A stretch of 64,000 nucleotides of DNA from an uncultured Treponema sp. (GCA_949299755.1 CASGBA010000002.1:310001-374000); one strand, 5' to 3'. Positions 18,915 to 30,600 are shown, numbered from the stretch's first letter. Notes: generated from the sequence alone by a model not told the origin. Made by a program: numbers and translations.

Positions 18915-19412
18915 TTAAAAATAAAAACTTATCTTATTGCGGAACAATCCGCACCTATATTCTATACCCTTTGTAAGATTTTTGCACAACTTCAAGCCTA
19001 AATTCCGCCAACGCCGCGTTTTTTCATCATAAACAGGCGGAGCCTCCCCGGCTTTTGCGGTTATTTTCCGCAGGTTTTCCATGTTTTTTTTCCTGAAGCG
19101 GAAAGCTCCGGCCTTTCCTTCCGGCCTGTAACAAAAAGCCAGGCAAAAAGGCTTCCCAGGGGCAATAGTTAACAAAACAGTAACAGAAAAACAGCGGAGG
19201 GGAAAGCCTTCTGATACTGTGTTCCCGGCATCTATCCCGGAAAAAGAATGCTCAGATATATTTTCAAAACATTCAATGGCTGTAATCAAAAGGGAAGAAA
19301 CCAGACTGTCAGGCAAAGAAGCCTTGGAAGCACAGCATCGGATAAAAGAGTCAAGCCCGGCAAGTCCCCCGGCATCCGTGGAAAATTCTGCGGAAAAAAA
19401 CCTTCTGCCCAT
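18915..19412 (-). CDS. Divergent RsbW-like anti-sigma/serine kinase
   Basis: A 165-residue protein. The N-box of the GHKL ATPase fold is recognisable as ITAIECFENISEH, and a weak G2-type motif is NLGLKLCKNLTKG near the C-terminus. The classical DxGxG lid is not clear. It lies directly downstream of a STAS protein and two SpoIIE phosphatases, the arrangement of partner-switching modules. I therefore infer an RsbW/SpoIIAB-like kinase or binding partner, weakly conserved. The ATG at 19412 is chosen over an adjacent TTG. Confidence 0.6.
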   Translation of the reverse strand: MGRRFFSAEFSTDAGGLAGLDSFIRCCASKASLPDSLVSSLLITAIECFENISEHSFSGIDAGNTVSEGFPLRCFSVTVLLTIAPGKPFCLAFCYRPEGKAGAFRFRKKNMENLRKITAKAGEAPPVYDEKTRRWRNLGLKLCKNLTKGIEYRCGLFRNKISFYF

Positions 19413-19427
19413 CAAATTGAAAACAGG

Positions 19428-19754
19428 TTATAAAACCTCAGTCAAAGAGTGAATTATCGTAAACATTTCACGGAACCCGGTGGATTCAATGGCAGTACGG
19501 ACAATTTCCGAAGGATTCATCAAATACAGCTTGAATCCTGAATCTTTGGCATCCTCGGTGGCTGCTATCAACACGCCTAATCCGGCGGAAGAAATATTCA
19601 CAACCTTTGACATATCAAGGACAAGATTTGTTTTTTTTACAAGGGAATAAGCCCTGTTCTGGAATTCGGTATATGTGTAAGAATTCACTGTCCCCGCGAT
19701 TTCCAACAGAACATAATTCGCTCCGGTCTTTTCTAAAACGGAAATAGTATCCAT
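19428..19754 (-). CDS. STAS-domain anti-sigma factor antagonist (RsbV-like)
   Basis: A 108-residue single STAS domain. The phosphorylatable region is VLDMSKVVNISSAGLGVLI, with the serine pair (about residues 59-60) in the place of SpoIIAA Ser58. The dephosphorylated form would bind the downstream kinase-like protein, and the upstream SpoIIE phosphatases would reactivate it. A GCAGGAG ribosome site sits a few bases after the phosphatase stop. Confidence 0.88.
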   Translation of the reverse strand: MDTISVLEKTGANYVLLEIAGTVNSYTYTEFQNRAYSLVKKTNLVLDMSKVVNISSAGLGVLIAATEDAKDSGFKLYLMNPSEIVRTAIESTGFREMFTIIHSLTEVL

Positions 19755-19759
19755 AACTT

Positions 19760-21931
19760 TTATGACTCCTGCCCGCTAAGATATTTAAACACAAGGATTG
19801 TTATGTCGTCCTCTGTCTCAGAGGAAACAAAAGCGTCAACATCCTCGCAAATGAATTTTGCCACCCGGTCAGCTGTATAGGTACGGTTATCCAGCAGCTG
19901 TTTTTGAAGCCGTATTTTTCCGTAGCGTTCTCCACGGAGACTCAAGGAATTTATCAATCCATCTGTGGTAACAAGAATAATGTCACCGGGATTCAAGTTG
20001 ATTTTCTTTACCCGGAGGTATGGGGAAATATTCCGGACAAAACCCAGTACATGGCCTTCACCCTGTATTTCTATGGCATTGTTATAGCCCGCCGTATAAA
20101 GGAACATGGCAGGGATACCACAGTTTACATAAAAAAGGATATTCTGTTTGAAATCAAATATACCGAAAACCCCGGCGAAAAAAGTTCCCTTCGGCAAATT
20201 GTCACGGACAAAGGAATTCATTTTTATCACCAACTGCTTGAAATCCGATGTCTCATTCAAGAAAGTCCGGAGAACGGATTTCATGATAACCATGGACATA
20301 CTGGCGGTAAGTCCTTTCCCGGAAACATCACCCATAACGAACAAATATTTCTCACCGCCAAGTTTAACAAAATCAATAAAATCACCGCCAAGTTTACGGG
20401 CGGACTTTGTAATGAAATTGCAGTCAACCTTAGGGTTCCTGATGCGGTCCACATTCTCCTGAATCCCGGCAATAACCTGTCCGGAGAATTCGATTTCCCT
20501 GTCAACAGTAAGCACAACAGATTCATTGGCAATGTTCTTCAAATAATACATAATCAGGAAGAAATTGGAATAAAGTCTTGTGAATGAAGAATAATCATAA
20601 TCAGAATAATCGGCGGCCCGCTTTTTCGGCCCGAACATCAGCATTCCGACAATGCGTGGACCTTCCCGCAAAAGAAGGAAGGCGTCAGCTCCGGTTAAAT
20701 CAAATATTGCCAACAACTCGGATTTAACATCCGCAAAAAGATGTTTTGAAACTGCCTGGGTTTTAAGCACCACGGATTCGTTTTGCACAAGCAAAAATCT
20801 TATGGCATTGTTGTCCTCAAAATCAAAGGAAACGTTTTTCCCATGGTTAGAATAAATTGTTTTAAGACAACCCCTGTCATCGGACATGAGGACATCAAAG
20901 CTTGAACAATCAATGTATTTCTCAAGAACACCTTCCAGATGTTTAAGGATTTCTTCCCGGCCTCCGGTAAATTCAATACCTTCTATTTCGCGTTCCAAGT
21001 CAGATTCATAATCGGTTCCTATCCTGAATATCCTGCTGAAAAAATCCGACACTATTTCCCGCAAATAAACCAACACAACAAAAATAACCGTAAAAAGCAG
21101 AAACAGCAAAACACCATGGGGAAGGAATTTATACGATATCCATATTCCGAAAGCCGCTAAGACTGAAAACAACAGCCATATGCAGATAAAGTTCACCAAT
21201 CCGGCCATGAAAATCGAACGGTCCACAATTGTAGTTATTTCCCGGATGCGGTTAAATGCAATATGGATAAAGGCCAATCCCAAGGGGATTAAGGAAAACG
21301 CCCATATGTAGCGGATAGACAGGAATGCAAGACCGGCTGAAATTCCTAAACCTGCAAGCAACACCAAAGCCATAAACAACAGACGCTGCCTGTATATACG
21401 GCTTCTCATGGCGATGCCACGGAAAAACATCACAAGAAATGAAAACAGGGGAAGAACCACAAAGTAAAAACCCGCGAAAACAGTGAAAACAGTAATCCCG
21501 GGAAAAATATCCATGGAATTTATTTTTACGGTATATTTCGAACCGGCTCCGACCCTCACCACTTCTATTAAAGAAACTGTGCGAACTGAAAGAAAAGAAA
21601 GGATAAAGGCTGCGACCATCAGGACAACACCGAAAAAGGCAATCCCCTTGGACTTACCGTAATAAGGGGCACTGAAAGCCTCTTTTAAAAGCAAGTAGGA
21701 AGTGTAAGCAAAACATATGATGGAGAAACGGAACAAAACCGTTGACAACCTTAAATTTTCATAATAAGCCACATGGACTGACAAACCTATCAGCAAAACA
21801 CCGATTGCGATAATAACAGACATATTGGTAGTGTTATTTGAGTATTTATCGGCGGCGGTGTAAGAATCGAGATAATAAGAATAAGCGAAAAAGAAAATGG
21901 CGATAATATAATTAAAAATAAGCAAGCTCAT
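19760..21931 (-). CDS. SpoIIE-type PP2C phosphatase with multi-pass membrane sensor
   Basis: About 723 residues. The first about 325 form some eight membrane helices, followed by a GAF-like region (about 330-490) and a SpoIIE/PP2C domain (about 505-723). Metal-site motifs are GGDFIDF, MGDVSGKGL, TTDGLIN and DDITILV. It likely dephosphorylates the STAS protein encoded directly downstream in response to a membrane signal. The true start is the ATG at 21931 after a GGGGGA ribosome site, overlapping the preceding gene's TGA as ATGA; longer in-frame readings would run into that gene. Confidence 0.86.
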   Translation of the reverse strand: MSLLIFNYIIAIFFFAYSYYLDSYTAADKYSNNTTNMSVIIAIGVLLIGLSVHVAYYENLRLSTVLFRFSIICFAYTSYLLLKEAFSAPYYGKSKGIAFFGVVLMVAAFILSFLSVRTVSLIEVVRVGAGSKYTVKINSMDIFPGITVFTVFAGFYFVVLPLFSFLVMFFRGIAMRSRIYRQRLLFMALVLLAGLGISAGLAFLSIRYIWAFSLIPLGLAFIHIAFNRIREITTIVDRSIFMAGLVNFICIWLLFSVLAAFGIWISYKFLPHGVLLFLLFTVIFVVLVYLREIVSDFFSRIFRIGTDYESDLEREIEGIEFTGGREEILKHLEGVLEKYIDCSSFDVLMSDDRGCLKTIYSNHGKNVSFDFEDNNAIRFLLVQNESVVLKTQAVSKHLFADVKSELLAIFDLTGADAFLLLREGPRIVGMLMFGPKKRAADYSDYDYSSFTRLYSNFFLIMYYLKNIANESVVLTVDREIEFSGQVIAGIQENVDRIRNPKVDCNFITKSARKLGGDFIDFVKLGGEKYLFVMGDVSGKGLTASMSMVIMKSVLRTFLNETSDFKQLVIKMNSFVRDNLPKGTFFAGVFGIFDFKQNILFYVNCGIPAMFLYTAGYNNAIEIQGEGHVLGFVRNISPYLRVKKINLNPGDIILVTTDGLINSLSLRGERYGKIRLQKQLLDNRTYTADRVAKFICEDVDAFVSSETEDDITILVFKYLSGQES

Positions 21932-23331
21932 AATTGATCCCCCATTTTTGCCACAAGCATTGTAACATCGTCCCGCAATTTTCCGGTTCCGTCTGCGGCG
22001 CCGCAATAAGAAAGGACAAGATCAGAGATATCGTTCACAAAATGGGCAGCACTTTTATGGGCGCTGTTTTTAATTGTATTCAAATACAAATCCGTATCAC
22101 CGAGTTCAACACCCTTTGCATCCTTGGCTTCTGAAACTCCATCGGAAGCCATAAGCAGGAGATCGCCGGGATGGATGGAAACAACACGCTCTTCAATATC
22201 ATCCAAATCAATTATACCCACAAGGCTGCAGGTGGATTCCAAGGGATTGATTTCATATTCCCCGGTGGTTTTTCTCGTGACGATGAGAGGATCCGCCATT
22301 GAAGCATTAACATACCTGATTGTATGCTTTTTTGTGTCTATTATCCCGATAAACATAACAACGTATTTATCCTGTAAATGCATTGACTTTATGGCGGCAT
22401 GAACACTTCTTATCACACCGGGAAGGTCTTCCTTATTTCCGGTGATTTTTACCGTATTCATCACAACCCCCATAACCAGGGCAGAGGCAAGCCCTTTACC
22501 GGAAACATCCCCCAACAGGAAAAAAGTCCTGTCCTCATCCATGGGGATGACATCATAGAAATCACCGGAAACATTAACCAGGGGACGGAAATAAGCGGCG
22601 GCTTCCAATCCCTTCACGGAGGGCATTTCCCTGGGTAAAAATGAAACCTGGGTCTCCGCAAGCATCGCCCACTCTTTGGAAAGCTCGGAAATAGCGGACA
22701 GATTACTGATTGTTTTTGAACGCTTCAGGAAAGCGTTAAATTCATCAAACATCCGCCGGAAAATTTCTTCTTCGAAAACAACCATGTAACGGCAAAAAAC
22801 ATAAAACCTGAGTTTACCGCAAACAAGAAAAAAACCTCTTCCCTTAAAAAAATCGGAGGTAAGTCCCAGATCATCATCCATCAAGAACCAGCCCTCAGGC
22901 CATTCTGAAGAAAACCTGTGTTGAAGTTTGCTAAGGGTCGAAGGATTTGTTGCTATTTCTGTGGAAGAATTATAAATCACATAATTATTTTCAGAATTGA
23001 TATAAAGAACAGAGCAGTCAGATTCATATTCAAGGACATCCTGGATTGACTCTATTAAATCATCCAATGTGTATGAAAACCGCAACCGGTCTATAAAACG
23101 CCCCAGCAACCTTGTATGTTTTACCTTGAATGTCCTGACCTCAAGTCTTAGCCAGGCGGTACGAACCAGAAGCACCGCGGTAATTGATGCCACAAAGAAA
23201 ACCACCGCCGCGGAAATGTATTGCCCCAGGCTTTCAAATTCCGGCAGCAGAATGACCATGAAAAGTGAAAAGAATAAACCGATGACCACATCAATCGCTA
23301 TCCGCGAAAAACATTTTTGAAATCGAATCAT
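21928..23331 (-). CDS. SpoIIE-type PP2C phosphatase, two membrane helices
   Basis: About 467 residues with two N-terminal membrane helices, a middle sensor-like region (about 70-210) and a C-terminal SpoIIE/PP2C phosphatase. Motifs are VSGDFYDV, LGDVSGKGLASAL, MASDGVSEA and LRDDVTMLV. It is first in an operon of two phosphatases, a STAS antagonist and a kinase-like protein, so two different inputs may converge on one switch. The start at 23331 (MIRFQKCF) is chosen because GAGGGAGAG lies just upstream; a TTG at 23352 lies before that site. Confidence 0.86.
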   Translation of the reverse strand: MIRFQKCFSRIAIDVVIGLFFSLFMVILLPEFESLGQYISAAVVFFVASITAVLLVRTAWLRLEVRTFKVKHTRLLGRFIDRLRFSYTLDDLIESIQDVLEYESDCSVLYINSENNYVIYNSSTEIATNPSTLSKLQHRFSSEWPEGWFLMDDDLGLTSDFFKGRGFFLVCGKLRFYVFCRYMVVFEEEIFRRMFDEFNAFLKRSKTISNLSAISELSKEWAMLAETQVSFLPREMPSVKGLEAAAYFRPLVNVSGDFYDVIPMDEDRTFFLLGDVSGKGLASALVMGVVMNTVKITGNKEDLPGVIRSVHAAIKSMHLQDKYVVMFIGIIDTKKHTIRYVNASMADPLIVTRKTTGEYEINPLESTCSLVGIIDLDDIEERVVSIHPGDLLLMASDGVSEAKDAKGVELGDTDLYLNTIKNSAHKSAAHFVNDISDLVLSYCGAADGTGKLRDDVTMLVAKMGDQL

Positions 23332-23469
23332 TTTCTCTCCCTCAGAATTCAATGTGAAGTTTCACCGCACAATATTACCCTCTCCTCCATTACAGGAACA
23401 TATGCATGGAAAATAACTTCGGGCAAGTATATCACATAATATGAAAATTAGAAAGAAAAAACAAAAATA

Positions 23470-23511
23470 AAAGGCGGAATCCCGGAAACATCAACAGGAA
23501 AATCCGCCTTT
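23470..23511 (-). terminator. Rho-independent terminator after dnaJ
   Basis: Stem AAAGGCGGA paired with TCCGCCTTT, with an extended mismatched upper part. On the minus strand it is followed by a T-rich stretch (23450-23469). Confidence 0.75.
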
Positions 23512-23570
23512 CATTGAATTAATAAAAGTATTATATCCCTTAGCCGCCCATTTTAGGGTAACAGAGACAA

Positions 23571-24689
23571 TCACTGCAATTCCGACAATGGAATCGGCTC
23601 GGGGACAACATTTTCCCCTTCGAGTTTCGACACCTCTGTTAAAAGAGCTTTGGAGCGGGCAGAAAGTTTTGAAGGAATACGAACAATAATTTTAATATAT
23701 AAATCCCCCCGTCGGGAATTTGCGACAGGAACACCCTCTTCCTTTATGCGAAGGAGTTTCCCGTTTTGGGTTCCAGCCGGAATTTTAATTTTTATCTGAC
23801 GCTTATCCAAAGAGCTTATTGTAATTTCTGAACCAAGGGCTGCCTGGGTCATTGAAATGGGAATGGCGCAATACAAATCCGGACCGGAGCGCTCGTACAG
23901 CGGATGCTTGAGAACACGGATGAATACCAACAAATCTCCAGGCGGCCCGCCGTTGGGTCCGGCGTCCCCCTGTCTGGGAATTGTGATTCTTTTTCCGTCC
24001 TCCACACCGGCGGGAATGGTCACAAGGATTTTCTGCCGCTTGCGTTGGAGTCCAGAACCGCCGCAGTCCTTGCATGGATTCTCGATTATTGTGCCTTCCC
24101 CGTGACAAGCCGGACAGGGGGACGCAATCGAGAAGAAGCCGGAACTGCGTCTTATCTGGCCGGTTCCCTGACAGGCTGAACAGGTTTTCCTGCCGCCTCC
24201 GGCGGAACCGGATCCCTTACAGGTAGGACAGGTTGAATTGCACTGGTATTGGATTTCAGCCTTTGTACCGAAAACCGCATCCTCAAAGGAAATGGAAAGG
24301 TCGTAACGGAGACTGGCTCCCCTGGCGGGGCCGCCCCGGGAGGAAGATGATTTTCTTCCTCCCCCGAAAAGGTTTTCAAAAATACCGCCGAAATCCCCGA
24401 AAATATCCTCAAAGCCCTGGAAATGGCTGGGATCAAACCCTCCGCCGCCTCCGGCTCCCATACCTTCAAGACCGGCATGACCGTACTGGTCATAAATGGA
24501 ACGCTTTTGATCATCAGATAAGACTTCGTAAGCTTCTGAAGCTTCCTTGAATTTTTCCTCCGCAGTTTTATCCCCTGGATTTTTGTCCGGATGATATTTT
24601 ACCGCAAGTTTTCTGTATGCTTTTTTTATTTCATCTTTTGACGCTGTTTTTTGAACGCCAAGAACTTCGTAATAGTCACGTTTTGCCAC
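23571..24689 (-). CDS. dnaJ: Chaperone DnaJ (Hsp40)
   Basis: About 372 residues. The J domain carries the HPD tripeptide in [10 protein letters not shown], followed by a Gly/Phe-rich region, four CxxCxGxG zinc repeats ([32 protein letters not shown]) and the C-terminal substrate-binding part. It delivers unfolded clients to DnaK and stimulates its ATPase. The start is the GTG at 24689, with AGGAG 6 nt upstream. It is separated from dnaK by a 122-nt gap containing two hairpins. Confidence 0.97.
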   Translation of the reverse strand: MAKRDYYEVLGVQKTASKDEIKKAYRKLAVKYHPDKNPGDKTAEEKFKEASEAYEVLSDDQKRSIYDQYGHAGLEGMGAGGGGGFDPSHFQGFEDIFGDFGGIFENLFGGGRKSSSSRGGPARGASLRYDLSISFEDAVFGTKAEIQYQCNSTCPTCKGSGSAGGGRKTCSACQGTGQIRRSSGFFSIASPCPACHGEGTIIENPCKDCGGSGLQRKRQKILVTIPAGVEDGKRITIPRQGDAGPNGGPPGDLLVFIRVLKHPLYERSGPDLYCAIPISMTQAALGSEITISSLDKRQIKIKIPAGTQNGKLLRIKEEGVPVANSRRGDLYIKIIVRIPSKLSARSKALLTEVSKLEGENVVPEPIPLSELQ

Positions 24690-24737
24690 AAACAACTCCT
24701 GCCGCAATTAAATCAGGATATGGAGACTATACCATAA

Positions 24738-24804
24738 AAGCGGAAATTCCTTCAAGGAACCTCCGCTTCCAGGACGGGACATCGCGCAGAACCATGTCTG
24801 CGCA
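24738..24804 (-). terminator. Two hairpins in the dnaK-dnaJ gap, possible partial terminator or processing site
   Basis: Just after the dnaK stop there is a TGCGCAGA/TCTGCGCG hairpin (24783-24804). A second, longer hairpin (24738-24768) is followed by TTTTAT on the minus strand. This may reduce dnaJ expression relative to dnaK or mark RNA processing. Confidence 0.4.
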
Positions 24805-24811
24805 CGGACTT

Positions 24812-26779
24812 TTATTTATCGTCGTCCACAATCTCGTAGTCTACATCATCGGCGGAACCTTTTTTTGCTTCCGGACCGCTTCCAGGATTGGAATCAGCCT
24901 GTCCTCCTGAAGTGCCAGCACCGGCATTCATATCCGGTCCGGCTCCACCGGCGGCACCTGCCCCAGCGCCGGAAGCCGCCTGAGCCTTGTACATTTCCTC
25001 CGCAATCTTATACGAAGCCTGTTTCAGCTCTTCGGTTTTTGCCTTGATGCTTTCCACGGAGCCGCTTTCGAGTTCCCGTTTAAGGGCGGCAACGGCATCT
25101 TCCACAGCCTGCTTGTCCGCGGCTGAAATTTTATCACCGGTTTCCTTGAGGGCTTTTTCGGTTTGATAAATCATGGAGTCAGCCTCGTTGCGAACTTCAA
25201 CCTTCTCCCGTTCCGCCTTGTCCGCAGCCGCATTGGCCTCGGCCTCTTTCACCATGCGGTCGATTTCGCTGTCGCTGAGCCCGCTGGAGCTTTCAATGCG
25301 TATATGCTGTTCTTTTCCGGTGCCCAGGTCTTTGGCTGAAACATGGACAATACCGTTCGCGTCAATATCGAAGGTGACTTCTATCTGAGGAACACCCCTG
25401 GGTGCAGGAGGAATTCCCACCAGATCGAATTTACCGAGGGTTCTGTTCTGGGCCGCCATTTCACGTTCACCCTGAAGGACATGGATGGAAACGGCAGTCT
25501 GTCCGTCCGCAGCGGTGGAGAACACCTGGCTCTTGCGTGCAGGGATTGTGGTGTTCCTGTTTATAAGCCTGGTGAACACACCGCCCATGGTTTCAATACC
25601 CAAGGACAGGGGGGTAACATCCAGAAGGAGGACATCCTTCACATCGCCTCCCAGGATACCGCCCTGAATGGCAGCGCCCACAGCCACAGCTTCATCCGGG
25701 TTGACGGACTTTGAACCTTCTTTACCGAAAAGCTCTTTTACAATTTGGAGAACCTTCGGCATACGGGTGGAACCGCCGACAAGAAGCACTTCGTCAATCT
25801 GATCGGTGGAAATACCGGCATCGGAAATCGCCTTGCGGCAGGGTTCCTTGGTGCGCTCAAAAAGGTCATCTGTCATCTGCTCAAATTTTGCCCTGGAAAG
25901 GGTTTTCTGAAGATGTTTCGGGCCGCTCGCATCCGCCGTAATAAATGGAAGGTTTATTTCGGCATTGGTGACAGCGGACAGCTCGATTTTCGCCTTTTCG
26001 GCGGCTTCACGGAGCCGCTGCAAAGCCATCCTGTCCTGGGAAAGATCAATGCCGGTGTCAGCCTTGAACTCATCCACAAGCCAGTTGATTATGCGGCGGT
26101 CAAAGTCATCACCACCCAGATGGGTGTCACCGTTGGTGGACTTTACTTCAAAAACGCCGTCACCCAATTCAAGGATTGAAATATCGAAGGTACCGCCGCC
26201 CAAGTCGTATACGGCGATGGTTTTTTCCTTTTTGGAATCCTTGTTGAAACCGAAGGCCAGGGATGCGGCGGTCGGCTCGTTTATAATGCGCTTCACTTCC
26301 AAACCGGCAATCTTTCCGGCGTCCTTTGTAGCCTGGCGCTGGGCATCATTAAAGTAAGCGGGAACCGTGATGACAGCTTCCGTAACTTCCTCGCCCAGAT
26401 AGTCCTCGGCGGTTTTCTTCATCTTCTGGAGGATGAAGGCGCTGATTTCCTGGGGGGAATAAAGCTTGCCGTCAATGTCAACACGCACATCGTCACCCTG
26501 GGGAACAACCTTGTAGGGAACAAGCTTCGCCTCCCCGGTCAATTCATTATAACGGTGTCCGATAAACCTTTTAATAGAATAAACAGTTTTTTCGGGATTT
26601 GTAATCATCTGGTTTTTCGCAGGCTGACCGACAATACGTTCACCTTTTGAAGTAAAACCTACGATTGACGGGGTTGTGCGTCCGCCTTCAGAATTCTGAA
26701 TAACGACAGGCTCGCCGCCTTCCATTACAGCGACGCATGAGTTCGTAGTTCCTAAGTCAATTCCAATAATTTTTCCCAT
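24812..26779 (-). CDS. dnaK: Chaperone DnaK (Hsp70)
   Basis: About 655 residues. The phosphate-1 motif is [20 protein letters not shown] at the N-terminus, with [14 protein letters not shown] and [13 protein letters not shown], then the linker [15 protein letters not shown] and the substrate-binding domain. The tail is Gly/Ala-rich and ends in [12 protein letters not shown]. It is the ATP-dependent folding chaperone working with DnaJ and GrpE. The start is the ATG at 26779 after AAGGAG; an in-frame ATG at 26803 lies before that site. Confidence 0.98.
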   Translation of the reverse strand: MGKIIGIDLGTTNSCVAVMEGGEPVVIQNSEGGRTTPSIVGFTSKGERIVGQPAKNQMITNPEKTVYSIKRFIGHRYNELTGEAKLVPYKVVPQGDDVRVDIDGKLYSPQEISAFILQKMKKTAEDYLGEEVTEAVITVPAYFNDAQRQATKDAGKIAGLEVKRIINEPTAASLAFGFNKDSKKEKTIAVYDLGGGTFDISILELGDGVFEVKSTNGDTHLGGDDFDRRIINWLVDEFKADTGIDLSQDRMALQRLREAAEKAKIELSAVTNAEINLPFITADASGPKHLQKTLSRAKFEQMTDDLFERTKEPCRKAISDAGISTDQIDEVLLVGGSTRMPKVLQIVKELFGKEGSKSVNPDEAVAVGAAIQGGILGGDVKDVLLLDVTPLSLGIETMGGVFTRLINRNTTIPARKSQVFSTAADGQTAVSIHVLQGEREMAAQNRTLGKFDLVGIPPAPRGVPQIEVTFDIDANGIVHVSAKDLGTGKEQHIRIESSSGLSDSEIDRMVKEAEANAAADKAEREKVEVRNEADSMIYQTEKALKETGDKISAADKQAVEDAVAALKRELESGSVESIKAKTEELKQASYKIAEEMYKAQAASGAGAGAAGGAGPDMNAGAGTSGGQADSNPGSGPEAKKGSADDVDYEIVDDDK

Positions 26780-26809
26780 AATCCATATCTCCTTAAATAT
26801 CAACAGCCG

Positions 26810-27526
26810 TTATTTCTCCGGCGGAGTTTTTACTATAACCTGAGCAAGTCTTATAACCCGCTCTTTAAGCTTGTATCCCTTGCGGCATTCTTCCTGCACA
26901 ACCGGCTCGCTTACATCTTCCGCAGGAACACGCCCAATAGCTTCATGGATATTGGGGTCGAATACTTCACCTACAGAGGGATAATAAACCAACCCGTATT
27001 TATTTTCGAGCATTGAAGCCATCTGACGGCGTATCATCAAAACACCTTCCACAAAGGCGGCGGCAGGGCTTCCAGCCTCCTGCTCTCCGGCGGCCGAAAT
27101 AGCCCGGTCAAAATCATCCAGAACCTGGATTAAATCCACCAACAATCCGGAGTTGGCAAAGTCAATGGCTTCCTGCTTTTCACGAATCATCCGCTTGCGG
27201 TAATTCTCAAAGTCAGCGGCCTTGCGCATATACAAATCCTTGTATTCAGCGCTCTGCTTTTCCAGCTCAGCAATCCGGTCTTTATCTGAAGGTTCTTCAC
27301 CGCTTCCTTCGGTTTCCTTTCCGGAATCCCCGCAATCATTACCGGCAGCCTTGTCTCCGCCGGTTTCCTGTTTTTCCGCTACAGATTCCGTTTCTTTCGC
27401 GGTATCAGAACCGTTGTCCGGAGTCACATCTCCGGATTCAACCTTTTCACCGGAATTTTTTCCGGCGGAATTTTTTTCAGCAGTTTCACCATGGTTTTCT
27501 TTGTGTTTTTTTTCTTTCTCTGACAT
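26810..27526 (-). CDS. grpE: DnaK nucleotide exchange factor GrpE
   Basis: A 238-residue protein with a very long, acidic, low-complexity N-terminal extension (about residues 1-85), a coiled coil (AELEKQSAEYKDLYMRKAADFENYRKR) and the C-terminal beta domain (DPNIHEAIGRV, GYKLKERVIRLAQVIV). It releases ADP from DnaK. It heads the grpE-dnaK-dnaJ cluster. Neither hrcA nor a CIRCE-type operator is visible upstream. Confidence 0.94.
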   Translation of the reverse strand: MSEKEKKHKENHGETAEKNSAGKNSGEKVESGDVTPDNGSDTAKETESVAEKQETGGDKAAGNDCGDSGKETEGSGEEPSDKDRIAELEKQSAEYKDLYMRKAADFENYRKRMIREKQEAIDFANSGLLVDLIQVLDDFDRAISAAGEQEAGSPAAAFVEGVLMIRRQMASMLENKYGLVYYPSVGEVFDPNIHEAIGRVPAEDVSEPVVQEECRKGYKLKERVIRLAQVIVKTPPEK

Positions 27527-27641
27527 TCAATTCCTCAAGATATTTTAATCCTTATCTTAAAGATACTGAAATATGTTTAAAAAGTGAAGATTTCAGAAAA
27601 AAATGTGGAAAAATATATAATATTTCAGGTTTTCCGAAACC

Positions 27642-30600
27642 CTATTTCGGGAGGGAACCCTGTTTTTTGTCAAAATCCCCCAGCATATTAACCAGGGACT
27701 CCGGATCATCGAAACGTTTTTCTTTCCGTTTATTAATGATTGAATACATTATGGGGGTTATGAAAAGCGTCATAATAGAGCCGGACACCAAGCCTCCGAA
27801 CATTGTCAGGGTTATGGGTTGAAGCATTTCGCTTCCCTCACCCGGGAAAAAGGCCACGGGAATCATTGCGATGACTGTGGTCAGGGTTGTCATTAAAATC
27901 GGCCGGAGTCTCTGCCGGGCCGCCTGGACACAGGCTTCGATGACAGGGGTTTTCCGTTTCACCAGAGAGTTGGTGTAATCAACAAGCACAATACCGTTGT
28001 TTACAACCACACCCACAAGGGCCACGAATCCGACAGCGGAGAAAAGGCTGAAAATCTGTCCGGTAAGCACGTACAGCCAAACAACGCCTATACTCAAAAG
28101 AGGAATAGAAAAGAAGATGATGAATGGATCCGCCAGGGATTCAAACTGGGCGGCCATAACCGCAAAAACAAGTATAATGGCCACAGCTACCACGAGAACC
28201 ATAATACCGCCGGTTTCCTCCATGTCGGCCGCTTCTCCCGCGTAACGCAGTTCCACAGTGGAAGGAAGGGCAACATACTTTTGTATCGCCTCTTCCACCA
28301 AGGGCTGGATTTTGTTTACCGCCAACCCTGTCTCCAAATCCGCAGTAACATGGGTGAGGCGTACCCGTTCTTCCCGGCGTATTGACTGGGGAGCTACAGT
28401 ACGCTTGAACTGTACCAGGTTATCCAGGGGAACCTTGCCGGCGGAACCGGAAACATATATGCGGTTCAGGTCATTCAATGTTGAAACTTCAAAGTCCGGG
28501 ATGTAAACCTCAACAGAAACTTCGTTGTCTCCATCCATCCAGGTTGTGGCTTCCACTCCGTTTAAAGCCGCGCTTAGCTCAGAGGCGATTTCGCTGACCG
28601 GAATCCCCAGGGCGGCGGCCCTGTCTTGATCCACAACAACCGTGTATTGGGGAAGTCCCGATTCCAAATCCGAAGTCACATCAACCAAGCCCGGGACATG
28701 GGTTTTCAACACGGCGATTATTTCCTCCGCCAAGGCATTTACAGCGGTCATGTCATCGGAAAGCAGCTCAATATCGATGGGGGAGCCGCTCCTGAAACTT
28801 CGTCCTGAACTGTAGGTTAATTCCGCATCAGGAATTCCTGCGAAAACAGGACGGATAATTTTCTCGATTTCTTCCGGAGAAATTGTCTGCCGGTCAAGAG
28901 GGGGCAGATTTATCTGGATATTTCCCGTATTTCCGGTGCCTACAGTCACAATGAGATTCTCGTAACCTGAAATACGTTCCTCTATTTCCTCTTTCATCTG
29001 GAACAGAACCTTTTCGGTAACCAAATCATCGGTACCCACGGGCATGGTAAGGGAAATACGCATGACATCATCGGAGGTTGTTTCCGGTGAAAAACTGATC
29101 CCAAGCTCCATGAATTTCAAAACCGAAAGGACACAGAGGGAGATGGTGAGGGTCAGGATTAAAAGCCTGTTTTTCAAAACAAAAGCCACGGCTTTTGCAT
29201 AACCGTTTTCCATCATTATGAGGGACCGTTCCATTATGTAATCCAAAAACCACAGGATCCGGTTACGTATGGGTTTTTGAACCCGGGAGGAAATACGCAG
29301 GATGCTGCCGCACAAGGCTGGTACAAGGGTCAAAGCCACAATCAGGGAAGCCGAAAGGGAGGCCACGATTGTCACAACCATGTCGCCGAACATTTGCCCC
29401 AAATCTTCCAAATCAGCCTTGTAAATAATAACCGGAAGAAAAACACACAGGGTTGTAAGGGTGGAAGCGGTTATAGCTGTTGTCATTTCGGTGGAACCAA
29501 GGATTGCCGCCGCCGCGGAATTTTCCCCCTGCTCCCGGTACCGGTGGATGTTGTCCAATACCACAATGGACGCATCCACAATCATTCCTATCCCGAGGAT
29601 GAGTCCTGTCATGGTCATAACATTAAGCGTCAAATCCATCAGGCTCATACACAAAAGCGTAATCAAAATTGAGATGGGCATGGAAAAGGCGATGACAAGG
29701 GTGCTGCGGAAACTGCGCAAAAACAGGAGCATTATAAGCATGGCGAGGAGACCTCCCTGAAGAGTGGAGGAATACACCTCCGCCATGGTTGTTTCTATCA
29801 TGGTCGTGTCATCGCTGAGAACGGAAACCTTCACCCCGTAAGGAAGGGCGGCATTTATCCCGTCCAAAGCTCTGTGAACTCCTTTCGACACAGTGGTGCT
29901 GTTGGCGTCTATCTCACGGGAAATGGAAACATAAACCCCGGGAATTCCGTCTATATATACCCTGGAACCGGTATAATCATACATTTCGTACACTTCGGCA
30001 ATATCCTCCAGACGCACTACATTTGTACGCCTGGTCAAATTCCCGGAAGCAGGAATGGAAACTTCCGCAACAACAGAACGGCGTATATCATCCAGGGTTA
30101 AAAAGGATTCATCAATGTAAATTTGATAGTCAATGCCGGTTTCCGTCATTGTACCGCCGGAAGCCTTTATGTTCCGCCTATTCAAAGCGGAAGCGATTTC
30201 CGAAAGGGTTAAATCATAGGCACGCAACCGGTTTTCGGAAACATCAACCCTCACGATTTTTTCAGCGCCACCGTATACGGAAACCGAAGCCACTCCCGGG
30301 ATACGCTCCAAAAGAGGTGTTATGTCATCCTCCGCCAAAGTCCTGATTTCGTGAAGGGGCAAATCCCCGGAAACAGTCAGGCGCATTATGGGGGAAGAGT
30401 TACTGTCATACCGCCGGAGAACCGGGGCATCACATCCGTCCGGCAATGCCCTGGTTGCCCTGGAAAGAATTTCCTGCACATCATTGTACGCTTCGTCCAA
30501 ATCCACATCATAACCGAAAAGAAGCCTGACAGTGCTCCTTCCTGTGGATGAGGTGGAAGTCATGGAATCAAGCCCGGAAACCGCGCTCAAACGGGATTCC

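Noticed and set aside
27527..27641. CIRCE operator upstream of grpE
   Set aside because: No TTAGCACTC/GAGTGCTAA pair can be found in the gap.
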